The notes: generated by a model not told the origin, from the sequence alone. Positions 1 through 6,193 are shown, counted from the stretch's first letter. The stretch is DNA of 7,897 bases from Gammaproteobacteria bacterium (GCA_012510865.1 JAAZHF010000258.1:1-7897); one strand, 5' to 3'. A program made the numbers and translations.

Positions 1-196
1 CGACCACGTACTTGCCGACTTCGGCGCGCAGGCGCTCGACCTCCGGCTCGGACAGGTCGCGGATCTTCGTGTGCGACGGCACGCCGGCGGCGTCGCAGAC
101 CTGCTTCGAACGGGTACGGCCAATGCCGTAGATGCTTTGCAGCCCGACCCAGACGTGCTTCTGGGCAGGCAGGTTGACACCTGCAATACGCGCCAT
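1..196 (-). CDS. rpsM: 30S ribosomal protein S13, 5' part (runs off window)
   Basis: S13 sits in the head of the small subunit and contacts the large subunit (bridges B1a/B1b) and P-site tRNA. Only the first 65 codons are here; the gene continues beyond base 1. The N-terminus reads [19 protein letters not shown], followed by [11 protein letters not shown], the helix-two-turn-helix region that closely matches the S13 family, and ends at GKYVV. The start at 194–196 is chosen because it gives the canonical MARIAG beginning and has GGAG 8 nt upstream (205–208). The frame is open further upstream, but that stretch has no S13 character. In the usual bacterial order it heads the alpha operon (rpsM-rpsK-rpsD-rpoA-rplQ), none of which is visible here. 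It lies 344 nt from secY and appears to have its own promoter. Confidence 0.97.
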   Translation of the reverse strand, partial: MARIAGVNLPAQKHVWVGLQSIYGIGRTRSKQVCDAAGVPSHTKIRDLSEPEVERLRAEVGKYVV

Positions 197-243
197 GCGC
201 GGATCTCCAACTGTTTGGGGCGGCCGGACGGTTGATCCGGCGC
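197..243 (-). promoter_or_regulatory. rpsM leader with two competing foldings
   Basis: The segment between the putative promoter and rpsM can fold in two mutually exclusive ways. One is a 5-bp hairpin, CCGGA/TCCGG, using 236–240 and 224–228 with a 7-nt loop. The other is a longer-range helix in which GCGCCGGATC (243–234) pairs with GATCCGCGC (205–197), with one bulged C. This covers everything between the Shine-Dalgarno core and the AUG and leaves most of the SD in the loop. In E. coli, S4 represses the alpha operon through a structure at the rpsM start. A comparable role here is inference; pairings of this length can arise by chance in GC-rich DNA. Confidence 0.35.
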
Positions 244-255
244 AGTGAACAAGAA

Positions 256-264
256 ATTGTAACA
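256..264 (-). promoter_or_regulatory. extended -10 promoter element for rpsM
   Basis: On the minus strand the sequence reads TGTTACAAT, an exact fit to the extended -10 form TGnTAnAAT, with the -10 hexamer TACAAT at 256–261. Initiation about 6–10 nt downstream (G at 250 or A at 246) would give a 5' untranslated leader of about 50 nt before rpsM. No good -35 is present at 16–18 nt. A TTGGAA lies upstream but only 13 nt away. It stands in one of the few AT-rich spots of a very GC-rich gap and is correctly placed and oriented, so I read it as the start of the alpha-operon transcript. Confidence 0.6.
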
Positions 265-386
265 GGGTCCCGGGTTCCAAGGAAGCCCGCGGCCGCCAAC
301 GGCGTCCGCGAACCCGGCATGGGGAGTGTGCCCATGCTCCGGCGACGGTTCCCGGCTGGACCGGGCCCTGGTGGGGGCCCTGCCCG

Positions 387-409
387 CCCGGCGCTACTCT
401 GGCGCCGGG
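387..409. repeat. perfect 8-bp inverted repeat in the secY–rpsM gap
   Basis: CCCGGCGC (387–394) and GCGCCGGG (402–409) are exact reverse complements around a 7-nt loop (395–401). It would form a stable hairpin in RNA of either strand. It is not followed by a U-run, so it is not a standard intrinsic terminator by itself. It may belong to the same hairpin array as its neighbours at 363–380 and 460–530. Confidence 0.6.
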
Positions 410-459
410 ACCGGCCTGGAACCACCCGCGCGCGGGACCGCCGCGCAGGTCGCCCATCA

Positions 460-530
460 AGGCCCGGCCGTGGGACGGTCGGGCCTGGGTCCCGCCGGGC
501 CGCCCGGACGCGCCGGGGGCTGCGGGACCC
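460..530 (-). terminator. two abutting GC-rich hairpins just after secY (possible terminator or processing site)
   Basis: Starting 10 nt after the secY stop, the first stem pairs GGGTCCCGC with GCGGGACCC (530–522 with 495–487, 9 bp, perfect), with inner pairings GCC/GGC and CCCGG/CCGGG (513–517 with 503–507). Immediately abutting it, 486–460 forms a second stem: AGGCCCG with CGGGCCT, then, after one mismatch, CCGT/ACGG with a CCC loop. Both would be very stable at the 3' end of the spc message. Neither is followed by a U-tract (the next bases are TGATGGG), so intrinsic termination is doubtful. An mRNA 3'-end stabiliser, an RNase III substrate, a Rho-assisted stop or a REP-like element are alternatives. 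Confidence 0.4.
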
Positions 531-540
531 GTCTTGAATC

Positions 541-1878
541 CTATCCGCGCGGCAGGCCGCGCGCGCCACCCTTCAGGTTGGCCTTCTTGAGCAGGCTCTC
601 GTACTGGTGCGACATCAGGTGCGCCTGGATCTGGGAGATGAAGTCCATCACCTCCACGACCACGATCAGGAGCGAGGTGCCGCCGAAGTAGAAGGAGGCC
701 TTCAGCTCGGTGCGCATGAACTCAGGCAGCAGGCAGACGAGCACCAGGTACGCGGCGCCGGCGGCCGTGAGCCGGGTCAGCACGCCGTCGATGTACTCGG
801 CCGTCGCCTTGCCGGGCCGGATGCCCGGGAGCAGGGCCCCGGACTTCTTCAGGTTGTCGGCGGTTTCCTGGGAATTGAAGACCAGGGCCGTGTAGAAGAA
901 GGTGAAGCCGGCGATCAGGCCCGCGTAGAGCAGGATGTAGAGGGGCTCGCCCGGCGACAGCGCCTGGCTGACCCGCTGCAGCCACGTCGCCGAGCCCGCC
1001 TGGCTGAACCAGGTCGACGCGGTCGCGGGGAACATGATGATCGACGACGCGAAGATCGCCGGGATCACGCCCGACATGTTGAGCTTGAGCGGCAGGAACG
1101 AACTCTGGTTCATGTACGCGTTGCGACCGCCCTGGCGGCGCGCGTAGTTCACCGTGATCCGGCGCTGGCCGCGCTCGACGAACACCACGAAGTAGGTGAA
1201 GCCCAGCACCAGGAGGATGATCAGGATCACCGCGATGGCGCTCATGTCGCCGTTGCGCGCCGCCTCGAACGTCGTGATGACGGCGCTCGGCAGGCCCGCC
1301 ACGATGCCGGCGAAGATGATCAGCGACACGCCGTTGCCGACGCCGCGCTCGGTGACCTGCTCGCCCAGCCACACCAGGAACATGGTGCCCGCGGTCAGGG
1401 CGATGATCGCCGTCACCACGAAGCCGAGGCCGGGGGCGTAGGCGACGCCCTGGCTCTGCAGCATGGTGGCGATGCCCGCGGCCTGGAAGATCGCCAGCGG
1501 GATGGCGCCGATGCGCGACCACTGGGTGATGCGGCGGCGCCCGGACTCGCCCTCCTTCTGGATCGCCTTCAGGCTCGGGACGATCTGCACCAGCATCTGC
1601 AGCACGATCGAGGCCGAGATGTAGGGGATCACGTTGAGCGCGAACAGGCTGAAGCGCTCGAGGGCACCGCCGGAGAACATGTTGAACATGTCCACGATGG
1701 TGCCTTCGGTCTGCTCCATCAGGCGCAGCATGGCGTCGGGGTTGACGCCCGGGACCGGGATGTAGCACCCGACCCGGTACACGATCAATGCCCCGAGGAC
1801 GAACAGCAGGCGCTGGCGCAGCTCGGTGAACTTGCCGAGCCCGCCAATGCCCCCCATTGCGCTGCCGCTGCGTGCCAT
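541..1878 (-). CDS. secY: preprotein translocase channel subunit SecY
   Basis: SecY forms the protein-conducting pore of the SecYEG translocon in the inner membrane, exporting unfolded preproteins with SecA and inserting membrane proteins with the ribosome. The 445-residue product is close to the usual 443. About ten hydrophobic segments can be read, from [20 protein letters not shown] (TM1) through [16 protein letters not shown] (TM2) and [21 protein letters not shown] (about TM4) to [15 protein letters not shown] (TM10). The cytoplasmic loop motif [14 protein letters not shown] and the basic [13 protein letters not shown] loop are typical. The start at 1876–1878 is preferred over an upstream in-frame ATG at 1932, which would lie inside rplO and add 18 non-homologous basic residues. 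AGGAG 10 nt upstream overlaps the last rplO codons and stop. The 7-nt gap to rplO implies coupling. It is the last gene of the spc unit. Confidence 0.98.
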   Translation of the reverse strand: MARSGSAMGGIGGLGKFTELRQRLLFVLGALIVYRVGCYIPVPGVNPDAMLRLMEQTEGTIVDMFNMFSGGALERFSLFALNVIPYISASIVLQMLVQIVPSLKAIQKEGESGRRRITQWSRIGAIPLAIFQAAGIATMLQSQGVAYAPGLGFVVTAIIALTAGTMFLVWLGEQVTERGVGNGVSLIIFAGIVAGLPSAVITTFEAARNGDMSAIAVILIILLVLGFTYFVVFVERGQRRITVNYARRQGGRNAYMNQSSFLPLKLNMSGVIPAIFASSIIMFPATASTWFSQAGSATWLQRVSQALSPGEPLYILLYAGLIAGFTFFYTALVFNSQETADNLKKSGALLPGIRPGKATAEYIDGVLTRLTAAGAAYLVLVCLLPEFMRTELKASFYFGGTSLLIVVVEVMDFISQIQAHLMSHQYESLLKKANLKGGARGLPRG

Positions 1879-1885
1879 CAGCCGC

Positions 1886-2320
1886 TTACTCCTCGACCTT
1901 GCCGCCAGCGGCCTCGATCGCCGCGCGGGCACCGGCGGTGGCCAGCACGCCCTTCAGCACGAGCTTCTTCGAGACCTCGCCCTTCTTGACGATCTTGGCG
2001 CGCTTGGCCGTGGCCGGCACCAGCTTCGCGGCGCGCAGGGCGGCGAAGTCGATGTCGCCCTCCAGGCGCGCGAGCTGGTACAGCATGACCTCGGCGGTGT
2101 CGCCGGCGATGCGCGAGCGGAACCCGACCTTGGGCAGGCGCTTGCGCAGCGGCATCTGGCCGCCTTCGAAGCCGGCCTTGATCTTGCCCTTGCCCGAGCG
2201 GGCGAAGGAACCCTTGTGGCCGCGGCCGGCGGTCTTGCCGAGGCCGGAGCCGATGCCGCGGCCGCCGCGGGTGCGCTCGGTGCGGGCGCCCGGTGCGGGC
2301 TGCAGAGTATTGAGCTTCAT
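1886..2320 (-). CDS. rplO: 50S ribosomal protein L15
   Basis: L15 is a late-assembly large-subunit protein with a long extended N-terminal arm that threads among 23S rRNA helices. The product has 144 residues, as in E. coli. It begins [14 protein letters not shown], followed by the Gly/Arg/Lys-rich arm [20 protein letters not shown]. Then come [17 protein letters not shown], matching the family, and the globular C-terminal half ending [16 protein letters not shown] lies 8 nt upstream of the ATG, within the last codons of rpmD, and only 4 nt separate the two genes, so translation is probably coupled. The final Glu-Glu codons in turn supply the secY Shine-Dalgarno. Confidence 0.98.
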   Translation of the reverse strand: MKLNTLQPAPGARTERTRGGRGIGSGLGKTAGRGHKGSFARSGKGKIKAGFEGGQMPLRKRLPKVGFRSRIAGDTAEVMLYQLARLEGDIDFAALRAAKLVPATAKRAKIVKKGEVSKKLVLKGVLATAGARAAIEAAGGKVEE

Positions 2321-2324
2321 GTGC

Positions 2325-2522
2325 TTATTCCTCGACCCGGACCAGGTAGTGGACCTTGTTGATCAGGCCGCGGACCTGCGGGCTGTCCTTCAGTTCACGC
2401 ACGGAGTTCAGCTTGCCCAGGCCCAGGGCCTTCACGGACAGGCGATGCTTGGCCTGCGAGCCACGCAGGCCGCGCACCAGGCGGACCTTGACGGTGCCGG
2501 TGCCGGCTTCGTTCTTAGCCAT
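2325..2522 (-). CDS. rpmD: 50S ribosomal protein L30
   Basis: L30 is a small large-subunit protein. The 65-residue product contains [24 protein letters not shown], then [27 protein letters not shown], which follow the bacterial L30 pattern along the whole length; bacterial L30 is usually about 58–60 residues, the extra here being the N-terminal MAKNEAG. The start at 2520–2522 was chosen because homology begins there; the frame stays open upstream through rpsE but without L30 similarity. The start codon overlaps the rpsE stop (shared ATGGCTAA, 8 nt). A strong GGAGG sits 9 nt upstream inside rpsE, consistent with reinitiation or tight coupling. Confidence 0.97.
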   Translation of the reverse strand: MAKNEAGTGTVKVRLVRGLRGSQAKHRLSVKALGLGKLNSVRELKDSPQVRGLINKVHYLVRVEE

Positions 2523-3054
2523 TGAGGATGTCCTCCACCTTCTTGCCGCGCTTGGCCGCGATGGCGCCGGGCGAATGCATGCCGGCCAGGCCCTTGACCG
2601 TGGCACGGACGAGGTTGATCGGGTTGCGCGAGCCGACGGCCTTGGCCAGCACGTCACGCACGCCGACGGCCTCGAGCACGGCGCGCATCGCGCCGCCGGC
2701 GATCACGCCGGTACCTTCCGAGGCGGGCTGCATGAACACGCGGGCGGCGCCGTGGCCGGCCTTGACGGTGTGGTACAGCGTGCCGCCGTTGAGCTCGACG
2801 GTCGTCATGTTGCGCCGGGCCTGCTCCATCGACTTCTGGATCGCGACCGGCACCTCGCGGGCCTTGCCGTAGCCGAAGCCGACCTTGCCGGCGCCGTCGC
2901 CGACCACGGTGAGCGCGGTGAAGGTGAACTGGCGGCCACCCTTGACCGTCTTGCTGACACGGTTGACCGTGATCAGCTTCTCGATCATGCCGTCGTCGAT
3001 TTCCTCGCGGTTGCGGTCGCGGTCACGACCACGCGGAGCGCGTTCTTCTGCCAT
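2515..3054 (-). CDS. rpsE: 30S ribosomal protein S5
   Basis: S5 lies at the mRNA entry side of the small subunit and, with S4, influences decoding fidelity; it is also one of the entry-tunnel proteins with S3. The product has 179 residues (E. coli 167), the excess being a charged N-terminus, [20 protein letters not shown], resembling the Xanthomonas form as I remember it. The double-stranded RNA-binding-like N-domain follows: [39 protein letters not shown]. Then comes the C-domain with [19 protein letters not shown] and [11 protein letters not shown]. It is separated from rplR by 174 nt, unlike the near-contiguous arrangement in E. coli. The start has no convincing Shine-Dalgarno (only AGG about 13 nt upstream); an internal Met at residue 23 is a possible but less likely alternative. 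The 3' end overlaps rpmD. Confidence 0.98.
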   Translation of the reverse strand: MAEERAPRGRDRDRNREEIDDGMIEKLITVNRVSKTVKGGRQFTFTALTVVGDGAGKVGFGYGKAREVPVAIQKSMEQARRNMTTVELNGGTLYHTVKAGHGAARVFMQPASEGTGVIAGGAMRAVLEAVGVRDVLAKAVGSRNPINLVRATVKGLAGMHSPGAIAAKRGKKVEDILNG

Positions 3055-3155
3055 TTCGATGCTGCCTGTGTTGTTTGGGGATGTACGGCTGGGCGCCGCT
3101 TATGGTTGTGGTGTGGTTCGGTGGACCGCGGTCCCGGGCAGAAGCCGGTCGGCGT

Positions 3156-3174
3156 CCGATGCAGCCCGCATCGG
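3156..3174. repeat. perfect 7-bp hairpin between rplR and rpsE
   Basis: CCGATGC (3156–3162) is exactly complementary to GCATCGG (3168–3174) with an AGCCC loop. It lies 8 nt from the larger hairpin at 3183–3209, so the two form a tandem pair in the intergenic RNA. Confidence 0.55.
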
Positions 3175-3182
3175 CAGGTGGC

Positions 3183-3209
3183 AAGGGTGGGGACGACGCC
3201 CCACCCCTT
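3183..3209 (-). repeat. 10-bp hairpin between rplR and rpsE
   Basis: AAGGGTGGGG (3183–3192) and CCCCACCCCTT (3199–3209) are complementary apart from one bulged base, around a 6-nt loop. It begins about 20 nt after the rplR stop. It is stable enough to affect transcript stability or ribosome passage, but it lacks a U-tract in either direction, so I do not call it an intrinsic terminator. Confidence 0.6.
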
Positions 3210-3228
3210 CAACACGTTGTCGCGAAGC

Positions 3229-3582
3229 CTAGAACTGCAGGCCGCCTTCGCGCGCGGCGTCGGCCAGGGCCTTGATCCGCCCATGATACCTGTAACCGGA
3301 GCGGTCGAAGGCAACCGACTCGATGCCGGCGGCCCTGGCCTTCTCGGCGATGGCGCGGCCGACCCGGGCCGCGGCCTCGATGTCCTTGCTGCTCTTCAGC
3401 CCATCGCGCACGTCGGCCTGGGTGGTGCTGGCCGCGGCCAGGACCCTGGAACCGTCGGCGGTGAACACCTGGGCGTACACGTGCTGGCCGGTGCGCAGCA
3501 CCGACAGGCGCGGCACGCCCAGTTCGCGGATGTGCGCGCGCGTGGACTTGGCGCGGCGCAGGCGGGCAATCTTCTTCTGCAT
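3229..3582 (-). CDS. rplR: 50S ribosomal protein L18
   Basis: L18 binds 5S rRNA with L5 and L25 and anchors it in the central protuberance. The 117-residue length equals that of E. coli. The basic N-terminal tail [21 protein letters not shown] is followed by the core, [24 protein letters not shown] and [14 protein letters not shown]. The strongly conserved C-terminal block is [30 protein letters not shown] lies 9 nt upstream of the ATG, in the 30-nt space after rplF. A short stretch near the 3' end (3277–3297) uses codons unusual for this window, GGT TAC AGG TAT CAT GGG CGG, although the encoded residues are normal. It is followed by an unusually long 174-nt spacer. Confidence 0.98.
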   Translation of the reverse strand: MQKKIARLRRAKSTRAHIRELGVPRLSVLRTGQHVYAQVFTADGSRVLAAASTTQADVRDGLKSSKDIEAAARVGRAIAEKARAAGIESVAFDRSGYRYHGRIKALADAAREGGLQF

Positions 3583-3602
3583 GATGTCGTTCTCCGAAAG
3601 CT

Positions 3603-3622
3603 GAAGGCCCGCTTAGGCCTTC
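3603..3622 (-). repeat. 7-bp hairpin spanning the rplF stop codon
   Basis: GAAGGCC and GGCCTTC pair around a 6-nt loop that contains the rplF stop codon (3613–3615). It lies 11 nt from the rplR Shine-Dalgarno. It could tune coupling between rplF and rplR, but the stem is short and could be fortuitous. Confidence 0.35.
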
Positions 3623-4140
3623 TTGGCTTCCTTGCGGATGATGTTCTCGCCGGCGTACTTGACGCCCTTGCCCTTGTACGGCTCCGGCGGGCGGAAGCCG
3701 CGGATCTTGGCCGCAACCTCGCCGACCTGCTGCTTGTCCGCGCCGGCGACCAGGACCTCGGTTTGCGACGGCGTGGTGATGGTGATGCCCGCCGGCGGCT
3801 TGAACAGCACCGGGTGGGAGAAGCCCAGCGACAGGTTCAGGTCCTGTCCCTGCATCGCGGCGCGGTAGCCGACGCCCACGAGCTCGAGCTTGCGCTGGAA
3901 GCCCTCGGACACGCCCTGCACCATGTTGGCGATGACCGAGCGCATGGTGCCGGTGATGGCCATGTCCTCGGCGGTCACGGGCGACAGCACGGCCTGGCCG
4001 TCCTCGACCTTGAGCTCCACGCCCGACGGCATCGCCATCGACAGGTTGCCCTTGGGGCCCTTGGTGGCAACGGTGCCATCCTGGATCTTCAGCTCGACGC
4101 CCTTGGGGAGGGCGATCGGCTTCTTGGCAATTCGGGACAT
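3613..4140 (-). CDS. rplF: 50S ribosomal protein L6
   Basis: L6 is a two-domain protein near the factor-binding site of the large subunit, next to the sarcin-ricin loop. The product has 175 residues (E. coli 177). It starts [19 protein letters not shown], with duplicated beta-sheet domains of roughly 80–90 residues each. The second carries [25 protein letters not shown] and the C-terminal signature [24 protein letters not shown]. The start at 4138–4140 is chosen for homology; an in-frame ATG at 4209 lies inside rpsH. A strong GGGAGG lies 7 nt upstream in the 13-nt gap after the rpsH stop. Confidence 0.98.
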   Translation of the reverse strand: MSRIAKKPIALPKGVELKIQDGTVATKGPKGNLSMAMPSGVELKVEDGQAVLSPVTAEDMAITGTMRSVIANMVQGVSEGFQRKLELVGVGYRAAMQGQDLNLSLGFSHPVLFKPPAGITITTPSQTEVLVAGADKQQVGEVAAKIRGFRPPEPYKGKGVKYAGENIIRKEAKKA

Positions 4141-4153
4141 TGCGGTTCCTCCC

Positions 4154-4549
4154 TTAGGCCACGAAGCACAGGACCTCGCCGCCGACGCCCTGCTGGCGCG
4201 CCTGCGCATCGGTCATGATGCCCTTCGAGGTGGAGATGATGGCGATGCCGAGGCCATTGAGGACCTTCGGCAGCTCGGACTTGCCACGGTACTGGCGCAG
4301 GCCCGAACGCGAGACGCGCTGCATGCGCTCGATGACCGGGCGGCCCTCGTAATACTTCAGCTCGATCTCGAGCTCGGCCTTCGCGCCGTTCTCGGTGACG
4401 CGCGCGCCGGCGATGTAACCCTCCTCCTGGAGGACCTTGGCGATCGCCACCTTGGTCCTGGAGGACGGCATCTTCACCGTCGGCTTGCCGACCGCCGCCG
4501 CATTGCGCATGCGGGTCAGCATATCGGCGATGGGATCAGTCATGCTCAT
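4154..4549 (-). CDS. rpsH: 30S ribosomal protein S8
   Basis: S8 is a primary 16S rRNA-binding protein of the central domain and, in E. coli, the translational repressor of the spc operon. The product has 131 residues (E. coli 130): [37 protein letters not shown], and the C-terminal RNA-binding block [35 protein letters not shown] and GGEVLCFVA. The first Met is preferred over Met3 because AAAAGG lies about 9 nt before it and the family begins MSM. It follows rpsN after 54 nt, the longest spacer inside the rplN–rplR block. Confidence 0.98.
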   Translation of the reverse strand: MSMTDPIADMLTRMRNAAAVGKPTVKMPSSRTKVAIAKVLQEEGYIAGARVTENGAKAELEIELKYYEGRPVIERMQRVSRSGLRQYRGKSELPKVLNGLGIAIISTSKGIMTDAQARQQGVGGEVLCFVA

Positions 4550-4603
4550 GGTCGTTGCCTTTTGAGTGCACCGATATCCGCGGATTGCGAATTCGTTGGG
4601 GGT

Positions 4604-4909
4604 TTACCAGCTGGCCTTGCGCAGGCCGGGGACGTCGCCGCGCATGGTCGCTTCGCGCAGCTTGTTGCGGCCGAGGCCGAACTTGCTGTAGACCGCGCGC
4701 GGGCGGCCGGTCAGGGCGCAGCGGGTGGTCTGGCGGGAGGGGGAGGAATCGCGGGGCAGCTTCTGCAGCTTGACCGCGGCTTCCATCTTCTCCTCGTAGC
4801 TCGCGGACTCGCTGCTGATGATCTTCTTCAGCTCGGCGCGCTTGTTGGCGTACTTCTTCGCCAGCTTCGCGCGCCTGGTCTCGCGGTTGATCATTGAGGT
4901 CTTGGCCAT
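4604..4909 (-). CDS. rpsN: 30S ribosomal protein S14 (zinc-independent type)
   Basis: S14 is a late-binding protein of the 30S head near helices of the 3' major domain. The 101-residue product matches the long, zinc-free class found in E. coli. It begins [20 protein letters not shown] and has [19 protein letters not shown] in the middle. The C-terminal block is [21 protein letters not shown] followed by [25 protein letters not shown]. Only one Cys is in this block, so there is no CxxC pair for zinc. The start at 4907–4909 was set by homology because the frame continues open into rplE on the upstream side. The Shine-Dalgarno is modest (AAGAGA close to the ATG) in a 14-nt gap after rplE. Confidence 0.98.
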   Translation of the reverse strand: MAKTSMINRETRRAKLAKKYANKRAELKKIISSESASYEEKMEAAVKLQKLPRDSSPSRQTTRCALTGRPRAVYSKFGLGRNKLREATMRGDVPGLRKASW

Positions 4910-4923
4910 AATCTCTTGTCCGG

Positions 4924-5466
4924 TCAGTTGCGGAACGGGAAGCGGAAGGCCTCGAGCAGGGCACGGGCTTCCTCGTTGGTCTTCGCGGTGGTGGTGATGG
5001 CGATGTCCATGCCACGCAGCGCGTCGACCTGGTCGAAGTCGATCTCCGGGAAGATGATCTGCTCCTTCACGCCCATGTTGTAGTTGCCACGGCCGTCGAA
5101 CGAACGGCCCGAGACGCCGCGGAAGTCGCGGACGCGCGGCAGGGCGATGTTCACCAGGCGGTCGAGGAACTCGTACATGCGCGCGCGGCGCAGCGTGACC
5201 TTGCAGCCGATCGGCCACCCGTCGCGGATCTTGAACGACGCCACCGACACGCGGGACTTGGTGATGACCGGCTTCTGGCCGGCGATCTTCGCCATGTCGG
5301 CGGTCGCGTGCTCGAGCACCTTCTTGTTGGCCGCGGCCTCGCCCACGCCCATGTTCAGCGTGATCTTGGTCAGGCGCGGGACCTGCATCGGATTGGTGTA
5401 GCCGAACCGCTCGGTGAGCTTCGGCACCACTTCTTCCTTGTAGAACTTTTCCAGGCGGGTGGTCAT
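4924..5466 (-). CDS. rplE: 50S ribosomal protein L5
   Basis: L5 binds 5S rRNA and helps form the central protuberance, contacting S13 across the subunit bridge and the P-site tRNA. The product has 180 residues (E. coli 179). Family blocks are plain: [87 protein letters not shown], and the end [22 protein letters not shown]. The start at 5464–5466 is favoured by GAGGA about 8 nt upstream, sitting on the rplX stop; an in-frame ATG at 5529 would lie inside rplX. The 10-nt gap suggests coupling. In E. coli the S8 repressor site is at this start; I could not establish an equivalent structure. Confidence 0.98.
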   Translation of the reverse strand: MTTRLEKFYKEEVVPKLTERFGYTNPMQVPRLTKITLNMGVGEAAANKKVLEHATADMAKIAGQKPVITKSRVSVASFKIRDGWPIGCKVTLRRARMYEFLDRLVNIALPRVRDFRGVSGRSFDGRGNYNMGVKEQIIFPEIDFDQVDALRGMDIAITTTAKTNEEARALLEAFRFPFRN

Positions 5467-5476
5467 TTCACATTCC

Positions 5477-5791
5477 TCAGGCGTCGATCGCCTCACCACT
5501 CGAGCGGAACACGCGTACGCGGCGTCCATCCTCGAGGACCTTGATTCCGATGCGCTCGCCCTTGCCGGTGGCAGGGTTGAAGTGCATCACGTTCGAAGCG
5601 TGGATCGGAGCCTCGCGCTCGATCACGCCACCCGGCTGGTTGGCCTGGGGGTTCGGCTTGGTGTGGCGCTTGACGATGTTGACGTTGGAGACGACGACCT
5701 TGTCGCCGAGCACCCGGACGATCTCGCCCTGCTTGCCCTTGTCCTTGCCGGCGGTGACCACCACGCGGTCACCCGTCTTGATGCGGTTCAT
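5477..5791 (-). CDS. rplX: 50S ribosomal protein L24
   Basis: L24 is an assembly-initiator protein binding the 5' end of 23S rRNA near the exit-tunnel opening. The 104-residue product equals the E. coli length. The N-terminal KOW motif is seen at about residues 4–30: [24 protein letters not shown]. It is followed by [23 protein letters not shown] and [27 protein letters not shown] lies 8 nt before the ATG in a 21-nt gap after rplN. Its stop codon overlaps the rplE Shine-Dalgarno. Confidence 0.98.
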   Translation of the reverse strand: MNRIKTGDRVVVTAGKDKGKQGEIVRVLGDKVVVSNVNIVKRHTKPNPQANQPGGVIEREAPIHASNVMHFNPATGKGERIGIKVLEDGRRVRVFRSSGEAIDA

Positions 5792-5812
5792 GTCGGTTTC
5801 CTCTCCGCCTGC

Positions 5813-6181
5813 TCAGAGCACTTCGGGTGCGAGCGAGACGATCTTCATGAACTTCTCGGAGCGCAGCTCGCGGGTCACGGGCCCGAAGATGCGGGTGCCG
5901 ATCGGCTCCTGCTTGTTGTTGAGCAGCACGGCCGCGTTGCCGTCGAAGCGGATCAGCGAACCGTCGGGACGGCGCACGCCCTTGCGGGTGCGGACGACGA
6001 CCGCGTCGTAGACCTCGCCCTTCTTGACCTTGCCGCGCGGGATGGCGTCCTTCACGGACACCTTGATGATGTCGCCGATGCCGGCATAGCGGCGCTTCGA
6101 GCCGCCCAGCACCTTGATGCACATCACTTCCTTGGCGCCGGAATTGTCGGCCACGCCCAGGTGGCTCTGCATCTGGATCAT
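5813..6181 (-). CDS. rplN: 50S ribosomal protein L14
   Basis: L14 is a five-stranded beta-barrel protein on the subunit interface, forming bridge B8 with 16S rRNA, and is the target of the silencing factor RsfS. The product has 122 residues (E. coli 123). It begins [33 protein letters not shown], contains the L14 signature region around [20 protein letters not shown], and ends with [29 protein letters not shown] strong GGAGG lies 7 nt before the ATG, directly after the rpsQ stop; the gap is 12 nt. In E. coli the spc promoter precedes this gene, but there is no room for one in this junction. Confidence 0.98.
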   Translation of the reverse strand: MIQMQSHLGVADNSGAKEVMCIKVLGGSKRRYAGIGDIIKVSVKDAIPRGKVKKGEVYDAVVVRTRKGVRRPDGSLIRFDGNAAVLLNNKQEPIGTRIFGPVTRELRSEKFMKIVSLAPEVL

Positions 6182-6193
6182 TTCGGAGCCTCC

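Larger units (their letters stand above)
197..540. other. 344-nt secY–rpsM intergenic region, no gene
   Basis: No credible coding sequence was found on either strand. In particular there is no L36 (rpmJ) reading frame, the gene that lies between secY and rpsM in E. coli and many other bacteria. The rpsM-distal part is a series of inverted repeats: 310–317 with 270–277 (GAACCCGG/CCGGGTTC), 317–323 with 331–337 (GCATGGG/CCCATGC), 363–368 with 375–380 (GGGCCC twice), 387–394 with 402–409 (CCCGGCGC/GCGCCGGG), 460–486 and 487–530. The rpsM-proximal part holds the extended -10 element and the leader. Overall it looks like the boundary between the spc and alpha transcription units. Confidence 0.8.
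3055..3228. other. 174-nt rplR–rpsE intergenic region with hairpins
   Basis: No coding sequence is supported. Read as minus-strand RNA, it begins with a stem of AAGGGGTGGGG against CCCCACCCTT (3209–3199 with 3192–3183; 10 bp with one bulge, loop CGTCGT). A perfect 7-bp hairpin CCGATGC/GCATCGG (3156–3162 with 3168–3174, 5-nt loop) follows. Next is the 12-bp perfect palindrome GGACCGCGGTCC (3123–3134). The last 68 nt before rpsE are less GC-rich and contain no clear promoter. No U-run follows either hairpin. It could be a regulatory or processing element, or simply an inserted REP-like sequence. Confidence 0.75.

Noticed and set aside
277..285. TTGGAA as a -35 box for the rpsM promoter
   Set aside because: It is only 13 nt from TACAAT, too close for a sigma-70 spacer; the extended -10 explains the site without it.
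197..457. In-frame 87-codon upstream extension of rpsM from an ATG at 455–457
   Set aside because: Frame is open only because of base composition; the peptide is Pro/Gly/Arg-rich, crosses the hairpins and promoter, and S13 homology starts exactly at 196.
232..691. Two plus-strand open frames covering the secY–rpsM gap
   Set aside because: Composition is Arg/Gly/Pro as expected of GC-rich noncoding DNA; no Shine-Dalgarno or homology, and they lie over hairpins.
607..1989. 460-codon open frame on the plus strand opposite secY
   Set aside because: Antisense shadow created by GC-rich codon bias; His/Asp/Arg/Leu-rich with no domain, and it opposes an unmistakable secY.
2985..3314. 109-codon minus-strand frame over the rplR end and the rplR–rpsE gap
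   Set aside because: Overlaps conserved rplR and rpsE codons in another frame and resembles nothing; the gap is better read as noncoding.
3613..3622. Intrinsic terminator at the end of rplF
   Set aside because: The stem is only 7 bp, overlaps the stop codon, lacks a U-tract and lies directly before the rplR ribosome-binding site.
2356..4218. 620-codon plus-strand open frame opposite rpmD, rpsE, rplR and rplF
   Set aside because: It crosses four real genes and two spacers on the other strand, with low-complexity composition and no recognisable family.
4550..4603. Promoter in the 54-nt rpsN–rpsH spacer
   Set aside because: No acceptable -10/-35 pair; only a Shine-Dalgarno for rpsH and a small TCCGCGGA palindrome.
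5440..5500. S8-repressor-like structure at the rplX–rplE junction
   Set aside because: I looked because E. coli has its S8 site here, but no convincing helix with the expected internal loop could be drawn by eye.
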